Assembly (NCBI GenBank): GCA_034433615.1
Contig: DAOUAJ010000464.1
Span: forward strand, 1 to 17,291
DNA length: 17,291 bases
Source of the DNA: DAOUAJ01 sp034433615
GTDB taxonomy: Bacteria; Chloroflexota; Anaerolineae; DUEN01
Reading direction: 5' to 3'
Shown in pieces: positions 1-8,100 of this stretch. The notes under the pieces were generated by a model. It was given only the letters and a program-made list of their open reading frames with translations, made no database searches and was not told the origin of the DNA. The position numbers and the translations under genes were made by a program. Numbering within the stretch: position 1 is the stretch's first letter; each line of letters begins with the position of its first letter.

Positions 1-1053
1 GTTGACGCTAAAGGAGGCATCGGTGGCCGCCTGGATCGTGTTCTTGAAGGTGTCGGGCGCAGGCGTATCTGTCAACACGCCCAGGGAATGGAGCACCGTT
101 CCGGTGCTGTCGCGAGCGATAATCTGGTGGGTGGCACCTGTGCTGGCGGATTCCAGGATCAGGTAATTCTCCCCGCGTGCGGCCTGCACCACCGAAGCCA
201 CCACCTGGTTCCCTTCCGCGTAGGTCCCACTGTTGATGGCATTGGCGATACTGGTCAGGGAATCCGTGGTGGCCACGTTGACTGCCACCCCCTGGGCGTC
301 GTAACGGACGCTGGCCGAGCCCTGGGTGAAGGATCCTGAGCCGAAGGTGATGGTGAGGCCACGGCCGGTGTTGTAGGTCTGCCCGGCGACGGTGGCCAGG
401 CTTTGCCAGCTTGAGGTGAAGCTGGTCGGGTCGTTCACGTTGGCGATGCTCACGGCGGTGCCTTCCGCGTTGACTAGGCGAAACTCCCAGGTGCCGGCGT
501 TGTCCCGAACCTCAACGTAATAGGTTCCACTTCCGATCTCTTGCTGTCCGGAGGTGATGGAGCCAACATCAAAGTCGGTCACTGTGCTGGTCAGATAAGA
601 CTCGCTGGAGACGGCCCGGCTCGCCAGCCCGCCGATGTAGAAGGTGCCCGAGAGGCCCAGCGCCTGGTCACCGTAGCTCTGCACATCGGAACGGACTCGA
701 TGAGCCTTAGCCAGCGTGGTGATGGATAGCTCATAAGTCCCCAGGTTAGCACTGGAGGTCGCCGTTGCAGTCACGACGTCCGTGTCGCTGCTGGTCACGC
801 TTTTGGAGCCGAAGATGGAGGTGGTTCCGGCGGCCAGGCCCTCGATCCGATCGTCCAGGTCGTCAAACAAGTCCTGCAACCTGGAGAAAAGGGAGCGCGT
901 GGTGTTAAGCTGATCTCGTTGAGCCTGCACCAGATCGTAGCTGCGGCGTTGATAGGTCATCGCCTGGGTGACCAGCGCGTCAAGGTAGCTGGAACTGAGG
1001 ATGGAAGAACTTGTACCCATCAGGATGGATGACAGGCCGGAAATGTTGAGCAT
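1..1053 (-). CDS. fliD: Flagellar filament cap protein FliD (hook-associated protein 2), C-terminus beyond window
   Basis: The frame is open from ATG at 1053 to the window edge and gives 351 residues without a stop, so the 3' part is missing. FliD caps the growing filament and helps flagellin subunits fold into place outside the cell. Residues about 20-120 fit the FliD N-terminal region: a coiled helix rich in Q/L/D (residues 40-75), then FGSKSVTSSD, an A/T-rich stretch and LGTYELSITTLAKAHRV. Residues about 265-312 (SLTSIANAIN, VVASVVQAARGENYLILES, STGATHQI) fit the middle domain, and ATDASFSVN at the edge fits the start of the next conserved block. GAGG lies 7 bases before the ATG. It is the third gene of the fliC-fliS-fliD transcript. 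The family call is firm; the product length cannot be known here. Confidence 0.9.
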   Translation of the reverse strand, partial: MLNISGLSSILMGTSSSILSSSYLDALVTQAMTYQRRSYDLVQAQRDQLNTTRSLFSRLQDLFDDLDDRIEGLAAGTTSIFGSKSVTSSDTDVVTATATSSANLGTYELSITTLAKAHRVRSDVQSYGDQALGLSGTFYIGGLASRAVSSESYLTSTVTDFDVGSITSGQQEIGSGTYYVEVRDNAGTWEFRLVNAEGTAVSIANVNDPTSFTSSWQSLATVAGQTYNTGRGLTITFGSGSFTQGSASVRYDAQGVAVNVATTDSLTSIANAINSGTYAEGNQVVASVVQAARGENYLILESASTGATHQIIARDSTGTVLHSLGVLTDTPAPDTFKNTIQAATDASFSVN

Positions 1054-1103
1054 AGGATGCCTCGGTTGTGATGTGTTCGCAGTCGAACCCTCTTCATCAC
1101 TTT

Positions 1104-1130
1104 GTAGGACAAGTTTGAAACTTGTCCTAC
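1104..1130. repeat. Perfect 27-base palindrome between fliS and fliD
   Basis: Two 13-base arms (GTAGGACAAGTTT and its exact reverse complement) flank a single central G. As RNA this folds into an 11-bp or longer hairpin. It starts 5 bases beyond the fliS stop codon and lies 51 bases before the fliD start. No T run follows on either strand, so it is not an ordinary intrinsic terminator. Its compactness suggests a dispersed REP-like element or an RNA-processing/stability hairpin; one copy cannot tell which. Confidence 0.75.
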
Positions 1131-1135
1131 TTCAC

Positions 1136-1474
1136 CTAAATGAGCTGGGTGCGGCCAGGCCGTGGCCCTTGTTCCACCAGGCATTTCACCCAGGCGCTGG
1201 CCAGCTCCCGCAAAACCTGCGCCGCCTGATCGAAATCGTTTCGCCGGGCCAGGTCAGCGCAGTACTGATACAGTTTGTAGAGCCCCAGCGCGATATCGCC
1301 CTGGCGCATGTCCAGCGCTTTAATGAGGGTGTTCAGCGCCCTTGTGGTCCTGGCCAGATCCCGGTGCGCGCACCCGACGATGGCCACGTCGTAGACCATC
1401 AGGACAAGCTGCAACGGGGTGGCGGACATGATGTGGTTCTGTCGGTAGTTACGTAGCGCGATCTGTGGGTTCAT
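1136..1474 (-). CDS. fliS: Flagellin export chaperone FliS
   Basis: The 112-residue product has the usual FliS length of about 110-130 residues. FliS binds the C-terminal helices of unexported flagellin in the cytoplasm and delivers it to the flagellar secretion system. The N-terminal signature is visible as YRQNHIMSATPLQLVLMVYD (residues 10-29), followed by a predicted all-helical protein that includes ALNTLIKALDMRQGDIALGLYKLYQYCADLA. The ATG at 1474 has a purine-rich GGGAG/AGGA region before it. It lies 73 bases downstream of the fliC stop, beyond a strong hairpin terminator. That arrangement would let fliC be transcribed at a much higher level than fliS and fliD. Order and family both support the call. 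Confidence 0.93.
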   Translation of the reverse strand: MNPQIALRNYRQNHIMSATPLQLVLMVYDVAIVGCAHRDLARTTRALNTLIKALDMRQGDIALGLYKLYQYCADLARRNDFDQAAQVLRELASAWVKCLVEQGPRPGRTQLI

Positions 1475-1490
1475 TTCCTAGCTCCCAGGG

Positions 1491-1527
1491 AAAAACCCGA
1501 AGGGTCTTCTGAGACCCTTCGGGTTTT
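1491..1527 (-). terminator. Intrinsic terminator/attenuator between fliC and fliS
   Basis: A perfect 16-bp stem (AAAACCCGAAGGGTCT at 1492-1507, complement at 1512-1527) closes a 4-base TCTG loop. Read on the minus strand it is followed by a short T tract at its base. It lies 20 bases after the fliC stop. Because fliS and fliD lie downstream on the same strand, it probably acts as a partial terminator that sets the flagellin to chaperone/cap ratio. A near-identical hairpin occurs at 9724-9762. Confidence 0.88.
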
Positions 1528-1547
1528 ACATAGTTGGGCTGGCCGAA

Positions 1548-2384
1548 CTAGCGGCCGCCGATGAGCTGCAGGACGGACTGCGGTGCCAGGTTGGCCTGGG
1601 CCAGCATGGCGATGGCCGTCTGTTGCAGGATCTGGTACTTGACGGCGTTCAACTGCTCCACGGCCATGTCGGCGTTCATGACCCGGTTGTAGGCCGCCTC
1701 GGTATTGACCTTGCCCACGGCCAGGGTGTCCTCTTTGAAGGTGAGCCGGGCTACCATCGAGCCGATGTTGGACAGGGAAGCAGAGACGCTGGCGATGGCG
1801 GTGTCCAGGCTCTGAATATAGGCTTGGGCGCTGGCTGCTGAGCCGACAGTGATAGTGTTAATGGCAAGGTTGCTGCTGTTATGTCCGTAGCTGAGCGCCC
1901 AGGTGGTGGCATCAGTGGAGGCAGCCCCGGTCTGGAAGCTCCAGGAGGTGGTACCGCTGATCAGCTCCAGGCCGTTCCAGGTCGTTGTGTTGACGATGTC
2001 GTCAATCTCCAGGGCGAACTGCTCCAGGTCATCGGCGATCGCATCGCGCTCGGTGGTGCCCAGGGTGTCGCTGGCCGCCGCCTCCGCTTTGACGCGCATC
2101 TTGGCCAGGATCTCGTTGATCTTCCGTAGGCCGCCCTCGGCCACCGCCAGCAGGTTCTTGGCGTCGCCGATGTTGTCCATGGCCACCTGCATGCCAGTTG
2201 CCCGCACGTCGAACTTGGTGGCCAGGGTCAGGCCGGCCGGGTCGTCCGCCGCCTCGTTGATGCGCCGGCCCGTCGCCAGTCGCGTCTGGGCCAACGCCAG
2301 GCTCTTGTTCACATCTCGCAGCGTGTTCAGAGAGTTGAGGGCGGCGATGTTCGTGTTAATTCGGGTGAAATCAATCGTAGCCAT
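1548..2384 (-). CDS. fliC: Flagellin, short form
   Basis: The 278-residue product is the filament subunit, exported through the flagellar core and polymerised outside the cell. The N-terminal D0/D1 region (residues 1-140) shows INTNIAALNSLNTL, then LATGRRINEAADDPAGLTLA (residues 36-55), then TTWNGLELISG and FQTGA. The C-terminal D1/D0 region (about 195-278) shows SLSNIGSMVARLTFKED and then NADMAVEQLNAVKYQILQQ, ending with ANLAPQSVLQLIGGR. The surface D2/D3 domains of enterobacterial flagellin are nearly absent, with only about 50 residues between the conserved ends. That short Ser/Thr-rich middle is where O-glycans would be expected. AAGGAG lies 9 bases before the ATG. Glycosyltransferase genes begin about 750 bases away on the other strand. 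The call is certain; glycosylation is inferred. Confidence 0.96.
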   Translation of the reverse strand: MATIDFTRINTNIAALNSLNTLRDVNKSLALAQTRLATGRRINEAADDPAGLTLATKFDVRATGMQVAMDNIGDAKNLLAVAEGGLRKINEILAKMRVKAEAAASDTLGTTERDAIADDLEQFALEIDDIVNTTTWNGLELISGTTSWSFQTGAASTDATTWALSYGHNSSNLAINTITVGSAASAQAYIQSLDTAIASVSASLSNIGSMVARLTFKEDTLAVGKVNTEAAYNRVMNADMAVEQLNAVKYQILQQTAIAMLAQANLAPQSVLQLIGGR

Positions 2385-2433
2385 TGTAGGATTCTCCTTT
2401 TCTTTATCTTGATGATGAGTTTTAGGGTACCGA

Positions 2434-2506
2434 AGACCCCGGAATCGAGTGGGCTGATGATTGGCCTGGAGCGTTCCGGGGTCTCAGCCCTCACCCCTGA
2501 ACGCTC
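2434..2506 (-). promoter_or_regulatory. fliC leader with two mutually exclusive hairpins
   Basis: Two inverted repeats share bases in the fliC leader. One pairs 2434-2444 with 2474-2484 (AGACCCCGGAA with TTCCGGGGTCT, 11 bp). The other pairs 2469-2476 with 2499-2506 (GAGCGTTC with GAACGCTC), extended inward by GGGG/CCCC after one mismatch. Bases 2474-2476 cannot be in both. A third pairing, GGGCTGA 2451-2457 with TCAGCCC 2484-2490, would cross the first as a pseudoknot. No T run follows, so an effect on translation or RNA stability is more likely than termination. I recognise no known riboswitch class. The function is inferred. Confidence 0.4.
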
Positions 2507-2619
2507 ATCGTGTTGTTGATCAAGGGCTCCTCCTTTTGACCTACTCGTTGCACCTCCTTCCTGACCGAGCGACCCGTCAGGGTGTTTGCTACCGGATCGT
2601 CATTCTGATCCGGCGGCAT
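2491..2619 (-). CDS. Possible small leader ORF upstream of fliC (42 codons, or only the last 10)
   Basis: A minus-strand frame from ATG at 2619 to TGA at 2491-2493 encodes 42 residues ending QKEEPLINNTMSVQG. The ATG directly abuts GGGAGG, which is too close for a normal ribosome site. A better site is GGAGGAG (2527-2533) before an in-frame TTG at 2521-2523, giving the decapeptide MINNTMSVQG. Its stop falls inside the hairpin at 2469-2506, so ribosomes could influence that fold. A full AAGGAGGTG Shine-Dalgarno (2551-2559) lies in the middle without an obvious partner start. I recognise no family. It may be chance. Confidence 0.2.
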   Translation of the reverse strand: MPPDQNDDPVANTLTGRSVRKEVQRVGQKEEPLINNTMSVQG

Positions 2620-2650
2620 CCTCCCGCCTGGATGGCTGGTCAGGATGCCG
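2561..2650. other. Run of three small inverted repeats in the fliC leader
   Basis: Three successive inverted repeats are visible: CTGAC/GTCAG (2561-2565 with 2576-2580), CCGGATC/GATCCGG (2592-2598 with 2607-2613, 8-base loop) and CGGCATCCT/AGGATGCCG (2614-2622 with 2642-2650, 19-base loop). The last two are directly adjacent and could stack. They lie between the putative fliC promoter and the start codon, so the long leader would be heavily folded. No riboswitch core that I know is present. Confidence 0.45.
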
Positions 2651-2688
2651 GTGTCTTATGGCTCGGGTTTTTGTTGCTTCTATCTCCC

Positions 2689-2696
2689 ATATCGGT
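2689..2696 (-). promoter_or_regulatory. Sigma-28-like -10 element for fliC
   Basis: The minus strand reads ACCGATAT here, matching 7 of 8 positions of the flagellar sigma factor -10 consensus GCCGATAT. The matching -35 (TAAA about 15 bases upstream) is not clear. Instead, two phased CCTTTAC heptamers lie immediately upstream (2715-2735), suggesting an activator may replace the -35. Transcription from here would give a fliC leader of nearly 300 bases. Confidence 0.4.
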
Positions 2697-2714
2697 AGCA
2701 GCCTGGTGGGAGAT

Positions 2715-2735
2715 TGTAAAGGTCCCGTAAAGGCG
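2715..2735 (-). promoter_or_regulatory. Phased CCTTTAC direct repeats upstream of fliC
   Basis: On the minus strand the heptamer CCTTTAC occurs twice (2716-2722 and 2727-2733) with a period of 11 bases, one helical turn. The block reads CGCCTTTACG, five bases, then TTTACA. The same block occurs facing the other way at 3011-3031, with 17 of 21 positions identical. Direct repeats at 11 bases are typical of binding sites for OmpR/PhoB-type response regulators. The identity of the regulator is unknown. Confidence 0.5.
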
Positions 2736-2757
2736 GACGAATCGCACGTTAGTGATC

Positions 2758-2792
2758 AGCTATTAGCTATTAGCTATTAGCGATCAGCTATT
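2758..2792. repeat. Tandem heptamer array, AGCTATT type
   Basis: Five back-to-back heptamers are present: AGCTATT three times, AGCGATC, and AGCTATT again, with a degenerate unit AGTGATC immediately before. The same family (AGCGATC, AGCCATC, AGCTATC, AGCTTTA) recurs at 11896-11930 inside the end of an exporter gene. It has no spacers and is not a CRISPR array. Confidence 0.75.
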
Positions 2793-2796
2793 AGCG

Positions 2797-3010
2797 GCCT
2801 GTGGTCTTCGCAGCCTGCCCCCTCCAGTATGCATATACTGGATTTGCCCCTCCCCCCTGCCCCTCTCCCAGGCACCCTGGCTCCTCTGCACAAGAGGGGG
2901 AACCCCTCACAAGCCTCCCCCTGGGCCTACCTGGTTGAGCGTTAACGCATCAACGCAAAAAACCTACCCTTGAGAGAGGATTGGGGGTGGGGGCAAGACG
3001 GATGGCTCCA
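2797..3010. other. Non-coding intergenic stretch with palindromes
   Basis: I see no gene here. The stretch is pyrimidine-rich with many CCCCTCCC runs. It includes an 18-base inverted repeat, CCAGTAT/ATACTGG around GCAT (2824-2841), and a perfect 10-base palindrome GCGTTAACGC (2939-2948) followed closely by ATCAACGC. Both could be operators. A 7-bp inverted repeat CCCCTCT/AGAGGGG (2860-2866 with 2893-2899) has a 26-base loop and is probably meaningless. Confidence 0.5.
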
Positions 3011-3052
3011 CGCCTTTACGATCCGTTTACACCAATGTGACAACCCCTTTAC
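3011..3052 (+). promoter_or_regulatory. Phased CCTTTAC repeats upstream of the glycosyltransferase operon
   Basis: Heptamers CCTTTAC (3013-3019), CGTTTAC (3024-3030) and CCTTTAC (3046-3052) start 11 and 22 bases apart, so all three lie on one face of the helix. The first two are in the same arrangement as the minus-strand pair before fliC. TATACT (3074-3079) downstream is a possible -10, without a good -35. The position implies that translation starts downstream of 3052, supporting the GTG at 3136 rather than the one at 3037. Confidence 0.5.
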
Positions 3053-3120
3053 GCCGTCTGCCGTCGGTGAGGGATATACTCGATCCGAGCTTGGCGATGG
3101 GTAGCCCATGCGGGCCACGG

Positions 3121-3125
3121 GGAGG
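3121..3125 (+). promoter_or_regulatory. Shine-Dalgarno site that decides the start of the first glycosyltransferase gene
   Basis: GGAGG ends 10 bases before the in-frame GTG at 3136. The more upstream in-frame GTG at 3037 has no purine-rich site and lies within the phased repeat block. I therefore prefer 3136. Confidence 0.55.
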
Positions 3126-3135
3126 TTACAGGATA

Positions 3136-5097
3136 GTGGATGGACACTGGCGATCGGCGGGCGCTTCGCAACAGGTTATCGAGGCGTCTGAACCCCTCCA
3201 GGTAGCGCAGAACCTGTGCTGGCAGGCTGTATCCGATTTTCAGGCCGGCCGTTATGAGGGTGCGATCTCGCGCCTCCAGGAGGCGCTTGACACTCACCCT
3301 GGCCTGTATGACGCGCATTTTTTGCTAGGGGCATGCTATCAGAAGCTGGGCCGGCTGGAGGAGGCCGCGCGCGAAGCGAAGATCGAGCTTGAAACCCAGC
3401 CGGATCATGTGATGGCCTGGAGCCTCCTCGGGCAGGTCCGCCTCAGCCAGGGGCGCATCGCCGAAGCTTCCGCCGCGTTTCAGCGAGTTCAGCAGCTCGA
3501 GCCGGAGAGCTGGGAAGCTCAATTCCACCTGAACTCTGCTTCAGAAGCGTCCTTTTCTACGATCCCCCCGGCGCAGTGGCCCTCGGTTTCAGTTTGCATG
3601 ATCGTGCGCGACGAAGAGGCGACGTTGGCCCGTTGTTTGAACTCTCTGGGCGATCTGGCGAGCCAGCTCGTGGTGGTGGACACCGGCTCTCAAGATCGGA
3701 CGGTGGAGATCGCTCGCTCCTTTGGCGCTGAGGTCTACCGCTTCCAATGGGTGGACGATTTCTCAGCGGCCCGCAATGAGTCGCTGCGCTACGCCCGCGG
3801 CGAGTGGATCTTCTGGTTGGACGCGGACGATGAGTTGAGCCCGGAGGCGGTGGCGCAGATCAAGAACGCGGTCGCGTCGGGGCAGGCCGATGCGTACGTC
3901 TGCCATGTTGCCAGCCGACTGCCGAACGGGACGGAAGACATCGTCCCGCACACCCGGCTGTTCCGGAATGGGCTGGGCATTCGCTTCCACGGCCGCGTTC
4001 ATGAGTCGGTCTGGACAGACGTGATCGCCAGGGGGTTAAAGGCGCTGGATACGGACATCGTGATCGTCCATCACGGGTACGAGGCTGACTGGGCTGTTTT
4101 GCGCAGCAAGCACGAGCGGAATCTGGCTTATGTGGAAAAGGAGCTCGAACGTCATCCCGACAACCCGGGGCTGCTGTGTTATTTCGGCATGGCCAAGATG
4201 GGGCTGGGGGATCAGGCTGCGGGCGAAGCGGCCCTGCGTCGGGTGATCGAGTTGCCGCCCACGGATGTGCGGTTTGACTCGTTCCGGTTTTGGGCTTGGG
4301 CCTCCCTGATCCGCCTGTACCTCGCGCGCGGGGAGGATGAGACAGCCCGGCAGATGTTGAACCGGGCATTGGGGGAGTTTCCCGGGCATCCGTATTTTTT
4401 GGCGCTGAAGGGGGACATGGCGTTTCGGTCCGGTGAGCTGTCTGAGGCGTGGTCGCTGTGGCGTGCGGCCTATGAGCGGGATCATGCGCTGGTGTGGGGG
4501 TATCGTCCGGACCGAAAGTCGCTGGCGTTGGGGATTGCGGCGGGCTGTGCGATGACAGGAGACAGGATCGAGGAGGCGCGGTGGTTTGAGCGGGCGGGAC
4601 GAGTGGGTGAAGAGGAAGTGAAGGTCTATTTGCAGTTTGTGCAGCGGCTGATTCGGCAGGGAAAGCTGGTGGAGGTCCAGAGGGTGCTGGAGGCGGCCCG
4701 AGCGCACTGGCCGCGCCACCCGATGGTATGGAAGGGATTGGCGCTCATCTCCCAGCAGCGGGGGCAGCCGGTTGTAGCCTGCGACGCCTGGGCACGGGCG
4801 GTGGAATGTGGTTTATCGAAAGAGGAGGCTGCGCCGCACCTGGCGGCTTTGGCGGATACGGGAGTGCTCTCAGGGAACGGTCACGGTGCGGACCGCTCTC
4901 TGCTGTTGTTAGGCCGGGGGATGCTGGACCTGCAGGCGGGGCGCCTGGTGGAAGCGGCCGGGCGTTTTGCCGAGCTGATCGAATTGGCCCCTGAAGATCA
5001 GACGGGCTATCGGTATCTGGCCGTCGCGCTGCGGAAGATGGGGAGAGAGGAAGAGGCGGTGGAGGTGTGGCGGGCGGCGAAGGGGGTGAGCTTGTAA
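3136..5097 (+). CDS. TPR-containing family 2 glycosyltransferase
   Basis: The product is 653 residues from GTG 3136, or 686 from the alternative GTG at 3037. Residues about 27-132 form TPR helices (YEGAISRLQEAL, LLGACYQKLGRLEEAAREA). Residues about 150-380 are a GT-A fold GT2 domain of the SunS/beta-4-glucosyltransferase-like group. It has SVCMIVRDEEATLARCLNSL, the nucleotide-sugar loop VVVDTGSQDRT (DTGS at 182-185), the metal motif LDADDE (DADD at 229-232) and HGRVHESV. The C-terminal half is again TPR-like, with A/L-rich helix pairs. It probably transfers a sugar from a nucleotide donor onto protein in the cytoplasm, with TPRs holding the acceptor or partner. The next gene starts 18 bases later with its own GGAGG, so the two form an operon. 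Flagellin is the most likely acceptor given the neighbours. The donor sugar cannot be told. Confidence 0.87.
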   Translation: MDGHWRSAGASQQVIEASEPLQVAQNLCWQAVSDFQAGRYEGAISRLQEALDTHPGLYDAHFLLGACYQKLGRLEEAAREAKIELETQPDHVMAWSLLGQVRLSQGRIAEASAAFQRVQQLEPESWEAQFHLNSASEASFSTIPPAQWPSVSVCMIVRDEEATLARCLNSLGDLASQLVVVDTGSQDRTVEIARSFGAEVYRFQWVDDFSAARNESLRYARGEWIFWLDADDELSPEAVAQIKNAVASGQADAYVCHVASRLPNGTEDIVPHTRLFRNGLGIRFHGRVHESVWTDVIARGLKALDTDIVIVHHGYEADWAVLRSKHERNLAYVEKELERHPDNPGLLCYFGMAKMGLGDQAAGEAALRRVIELPPTDVRFDSFRFWAWASLIRLYLARGEDETARQMLNRALGEFPGHPYFLALKGDMAFRSGELSEAWSLWRAAYERDHALVWGYRPDRKSLALGIAAGCAMTGDRIEEARWFERAGRVGEEEVKVYLQFVQRLIRQGKLVEVQRVLEAARAHWPRHPMVWKGLALISQQRGQPVVACDAWARAVECGLSKEEAAPHLAALADTGVLSGNGHGADRSLLLLGRGMLDLQAGRLVEAAGRFAELIELAPEDQTGYRYLAVALRKMGREEEAVEVWRAAKGVSL

Positions 5098-5115
5098 TCC
5101 CGATGGAGGATCTGC

Positions 5116-8100
5116 ATGGATGACTGGGAGACGATAAAGGCCTATTACCAGCGTATGGTTCAAGCGGCCTACGCGCAGCCCGTGTATTCTCATCATACTC
5201 GAGCCGCGTTCGAGGCCTGTGAGCATCTGCTTTCGGATCTCGATCTTCGAAACGCGGTGGAATTAGGCTGCGGGACAGCCCCGATTCTGGATTGGCTTGC
5301 TCGGCGAAAGGTGCAAACGCTCGGCATTACTCTCGGTAAGGAACCGTTGGCGCATGAATTTCTTCAGCGGGACTTTCATTTTACCGGGCTGCCCGATGCA
5401 AGCTTCGACCTTGTAGTGATGCGTCATGCCCTGGAACATTCTCCTATGCCTCTTCTGGCTTTGTTAGAAGTAGCGCGAATATCTCGCCGATGGGCCCTGA
5501 TCATCGTCCCATGTGACCATCCATACTGGATTAACTATCCGAATCACTATAGCGTGTTCTCTGATGCTGGGTGGCGTCGGTTATTTGCTGAGGCCGGGTT
5601 TCAGGTTGTCAGATTTGAACGTGGCTCTTTCGCAGAGGGCGCTCCATCCGACATTGATATTGAATGGCGTTATCTTCTAGAAAAGACTGCCTCTGTTGTC
5701 CATGACGATAAGCCCTCCGTGCTAAGTGAAGCCGTAAGACGATGGACGCAAACGCAGGCCGGGATCCTCCGAGCCTCCGTGATCACTCCGACCAGAGACC
5801 GAGCTCATTTGCTGAACAGATATCTTGAGGCTCTCAGTCGGCAGACGGTGACACCGGGGACCTTCGAAATTATTGTGATTGATGATGGTTCTACCGACAA
5901 CACCTCTCAAGTCCTTCAGTCCTGGGAACATTGCTTCGGGCCATTCTTAAAGATCATCAGGCAAGATAGCAGAGGCCCCGCTGCAGCGAGAAACGCGGGC
6001 ATCAATGCGAGCCAAGGGGAGTTGATCATTTTCCTGGACGATGAGGTGATCGCTCGGGAATCCCTCGTAGAAGCTCATCTGAAAGCGCACGAAGAATTTC
6101 CTGGCACAGAAGTGGCGTTTCTCGGCCAACTGGTTTGGCCAGATGAGTATCTCCAGGTTGAGCCATTCATGGAATACCAGTCAGCGGCTGGTACGATCAT
6201 GTTTGACTACCCCAAGTTCCATGATCGCCAGCTTTTGACATTTCGACACTTCATTACGGCCAACCTCTCCATCAAGAAGAATTTCCTCGGTGACGAACGC
6301 TTTGATGAGCATTTCCCGTATGCCATGATGGAGGATACCGAGCTCGGGTACCGACTTTCCCAGCGTGGCCTTCAACTGCGTTACTGCCATGACGCCGTGG
6401 GGTTACATGACTGTCGGCGTACATATTGGACCTTTAGAAACCGTCAGGAGCAATACGGCTTTTCCTTAGGATACTTAGAGAGTAAGTGGAGGGATTTGGC
6501 ACAGAAGTTAGGTGCTGCAAGCCTTCTCCAGCTCTGGTCAGAGAGCGGTGTCTTACTTCTCTCAATTGAGAATGCCATTGCTGAGTTGGAAAAGGTCTCG
6601 GTCAGAGGGCTAGACGCAAGACTACAGGTCAATGGGCATTCGCTGCAGCAACTCATCTTCCGTTCAAGGGCTCTCCTCTACGCGACCGCGCTGAATCTTC
6701 ACATTGCTCGGGGTTACAAGAGGTGGCAGGAAAATCGGCGTTCTGAGAATGGGAATGGATTGAGAGGGAGAGCGTTTGCGCTCCCCTCCGGCGAGGCACG
6801 GTCAGGTGCTATCGAAAAAACCCAGAGTGAGCTCACACCTCTGCTCGTTCCGGAAGCCGAGGACCCCATGCACTTACGGCAGCTCCGAGTAGCGCTCATT
6901 TACGACAACACGGTCCGGCCAGATACAACCGGAGAATACTGCCGAAGGGCGCTGGAAAGAGCCTGCATGGTAAAGCACATCCTACCGCAATATCTTAACG
7001 CCGTCCGGCCAGAAGACTTCGACCTGTTCTTCCATGTTGATGATGGGCTTAACTACCTCCTTCCACCCCACCTCAAACCGTCTATCTGGTGGGTTATAGA
7101 TACCCATCTCCAGTACGAATGGGATGTCCTGAAGGCGCGCCAGTTCGATGCCGTATTTGCAGCGCAGCGTGATGGCACCGCGCGGTTGCGCTCGGACGGA
7201 GTACCAGCCATATGGTTACCGCTTGCGGCCGATCCTCAGGTACACCATCCCGTGGAGCTGCCCGAGAAGTTTGACTGGTGCTTCGTGGGTAACCTGACAG
7301 AGCATGGGAATCCAATAGGGTTAGAGCGAGCTGCGCTTATTGAGCTGCTCAAGAAGACGTTCCCCAACTATTATGTGGGCAGGGCCTACGGCGATGATAT
7401 GTGCCGCGTGTATTCGGCATCGCGAGTGGTCTTTAATCGGAGTGTTCGCAACGATGTGAACATGCGAGTCTTTGAGGCACTGGCCTGTGGACGGCCACTC
7501 CTTACCAATGCGATTGACCAGAACGGCCTGCTAGACCTGCTGATTGAGAACAAAAACTATGTCGCTTATCGCACAGCCGATGATCTGATAGAAAAGTTGC
7601 GGATGCTTTTGTCGGATGACGGATACCGTGTCAATTTGGGCCGATCGGGACGCGAGGCAGTCTTGGCTAAGCATACCTATTTCCACCGGATGATGGCGGC
7701 CCTGAGCTGGCTGCTCAAGGAGGAAATCGTAAAGCCCAAAGGCAGCTCTTTCTTGGCCATCAAACCTACAGTCAGCCGCGCCTTTGCCGCATCTTTAAGC
7801 CCTCTTGTGAGCATCGTTATCCTTACTCACAACGAACTGAGCTCCACTAAGCAATGTCTGGCGAGCATCGAAGCGCACACGTCCCAACCTTATGAGCTCA
7901 TCCTTGTGGATAACGGCTCGACCGACGGCACTCTGGATTTCCTGCGCGCCTATGCCGCGACCCGTGATCACGTGCGCGTCATCACCAACGCAGACAACCG
8001 CGGCTTCTCCGCCGGCAATAACCAGGGCCTCTCGCTGGCCAAAGGCGACTACGTGCTCTTGCTCAACAACGATACCATCGTGACCGAAGGCTGGCTGGAA

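Noticed and set aside
1104..1130. Terminator between fliS and fliD
   Set aside because: No T run follows the hairpin on either strand.
2401..2424. Second sigma-28-like match near the fliC ribosome site (TAAA then GATAA)
   Set aside because: The spacing is only about 9 bases and the transcript would start within the ribosome-binding region.
2460..2500. GGCTGAGA-like string on the minus strand, resembling part of a TPP riboswitch
   Set aside because: The partner conserved segments of the TPP aptamer are absent, and a flagellin gene is not a sensible target.
2461..2780. Two plus-strand frames of 89 and 64 codons
   Set aside because: They run through inverted repeats of the fliC leader, lack ribosome sites, and show no family resemblance.
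2758..2792. Possible CRISPR array
   Set aside because: Units are 7 bases, directly adjacent and without spacers. No cas genes are present.
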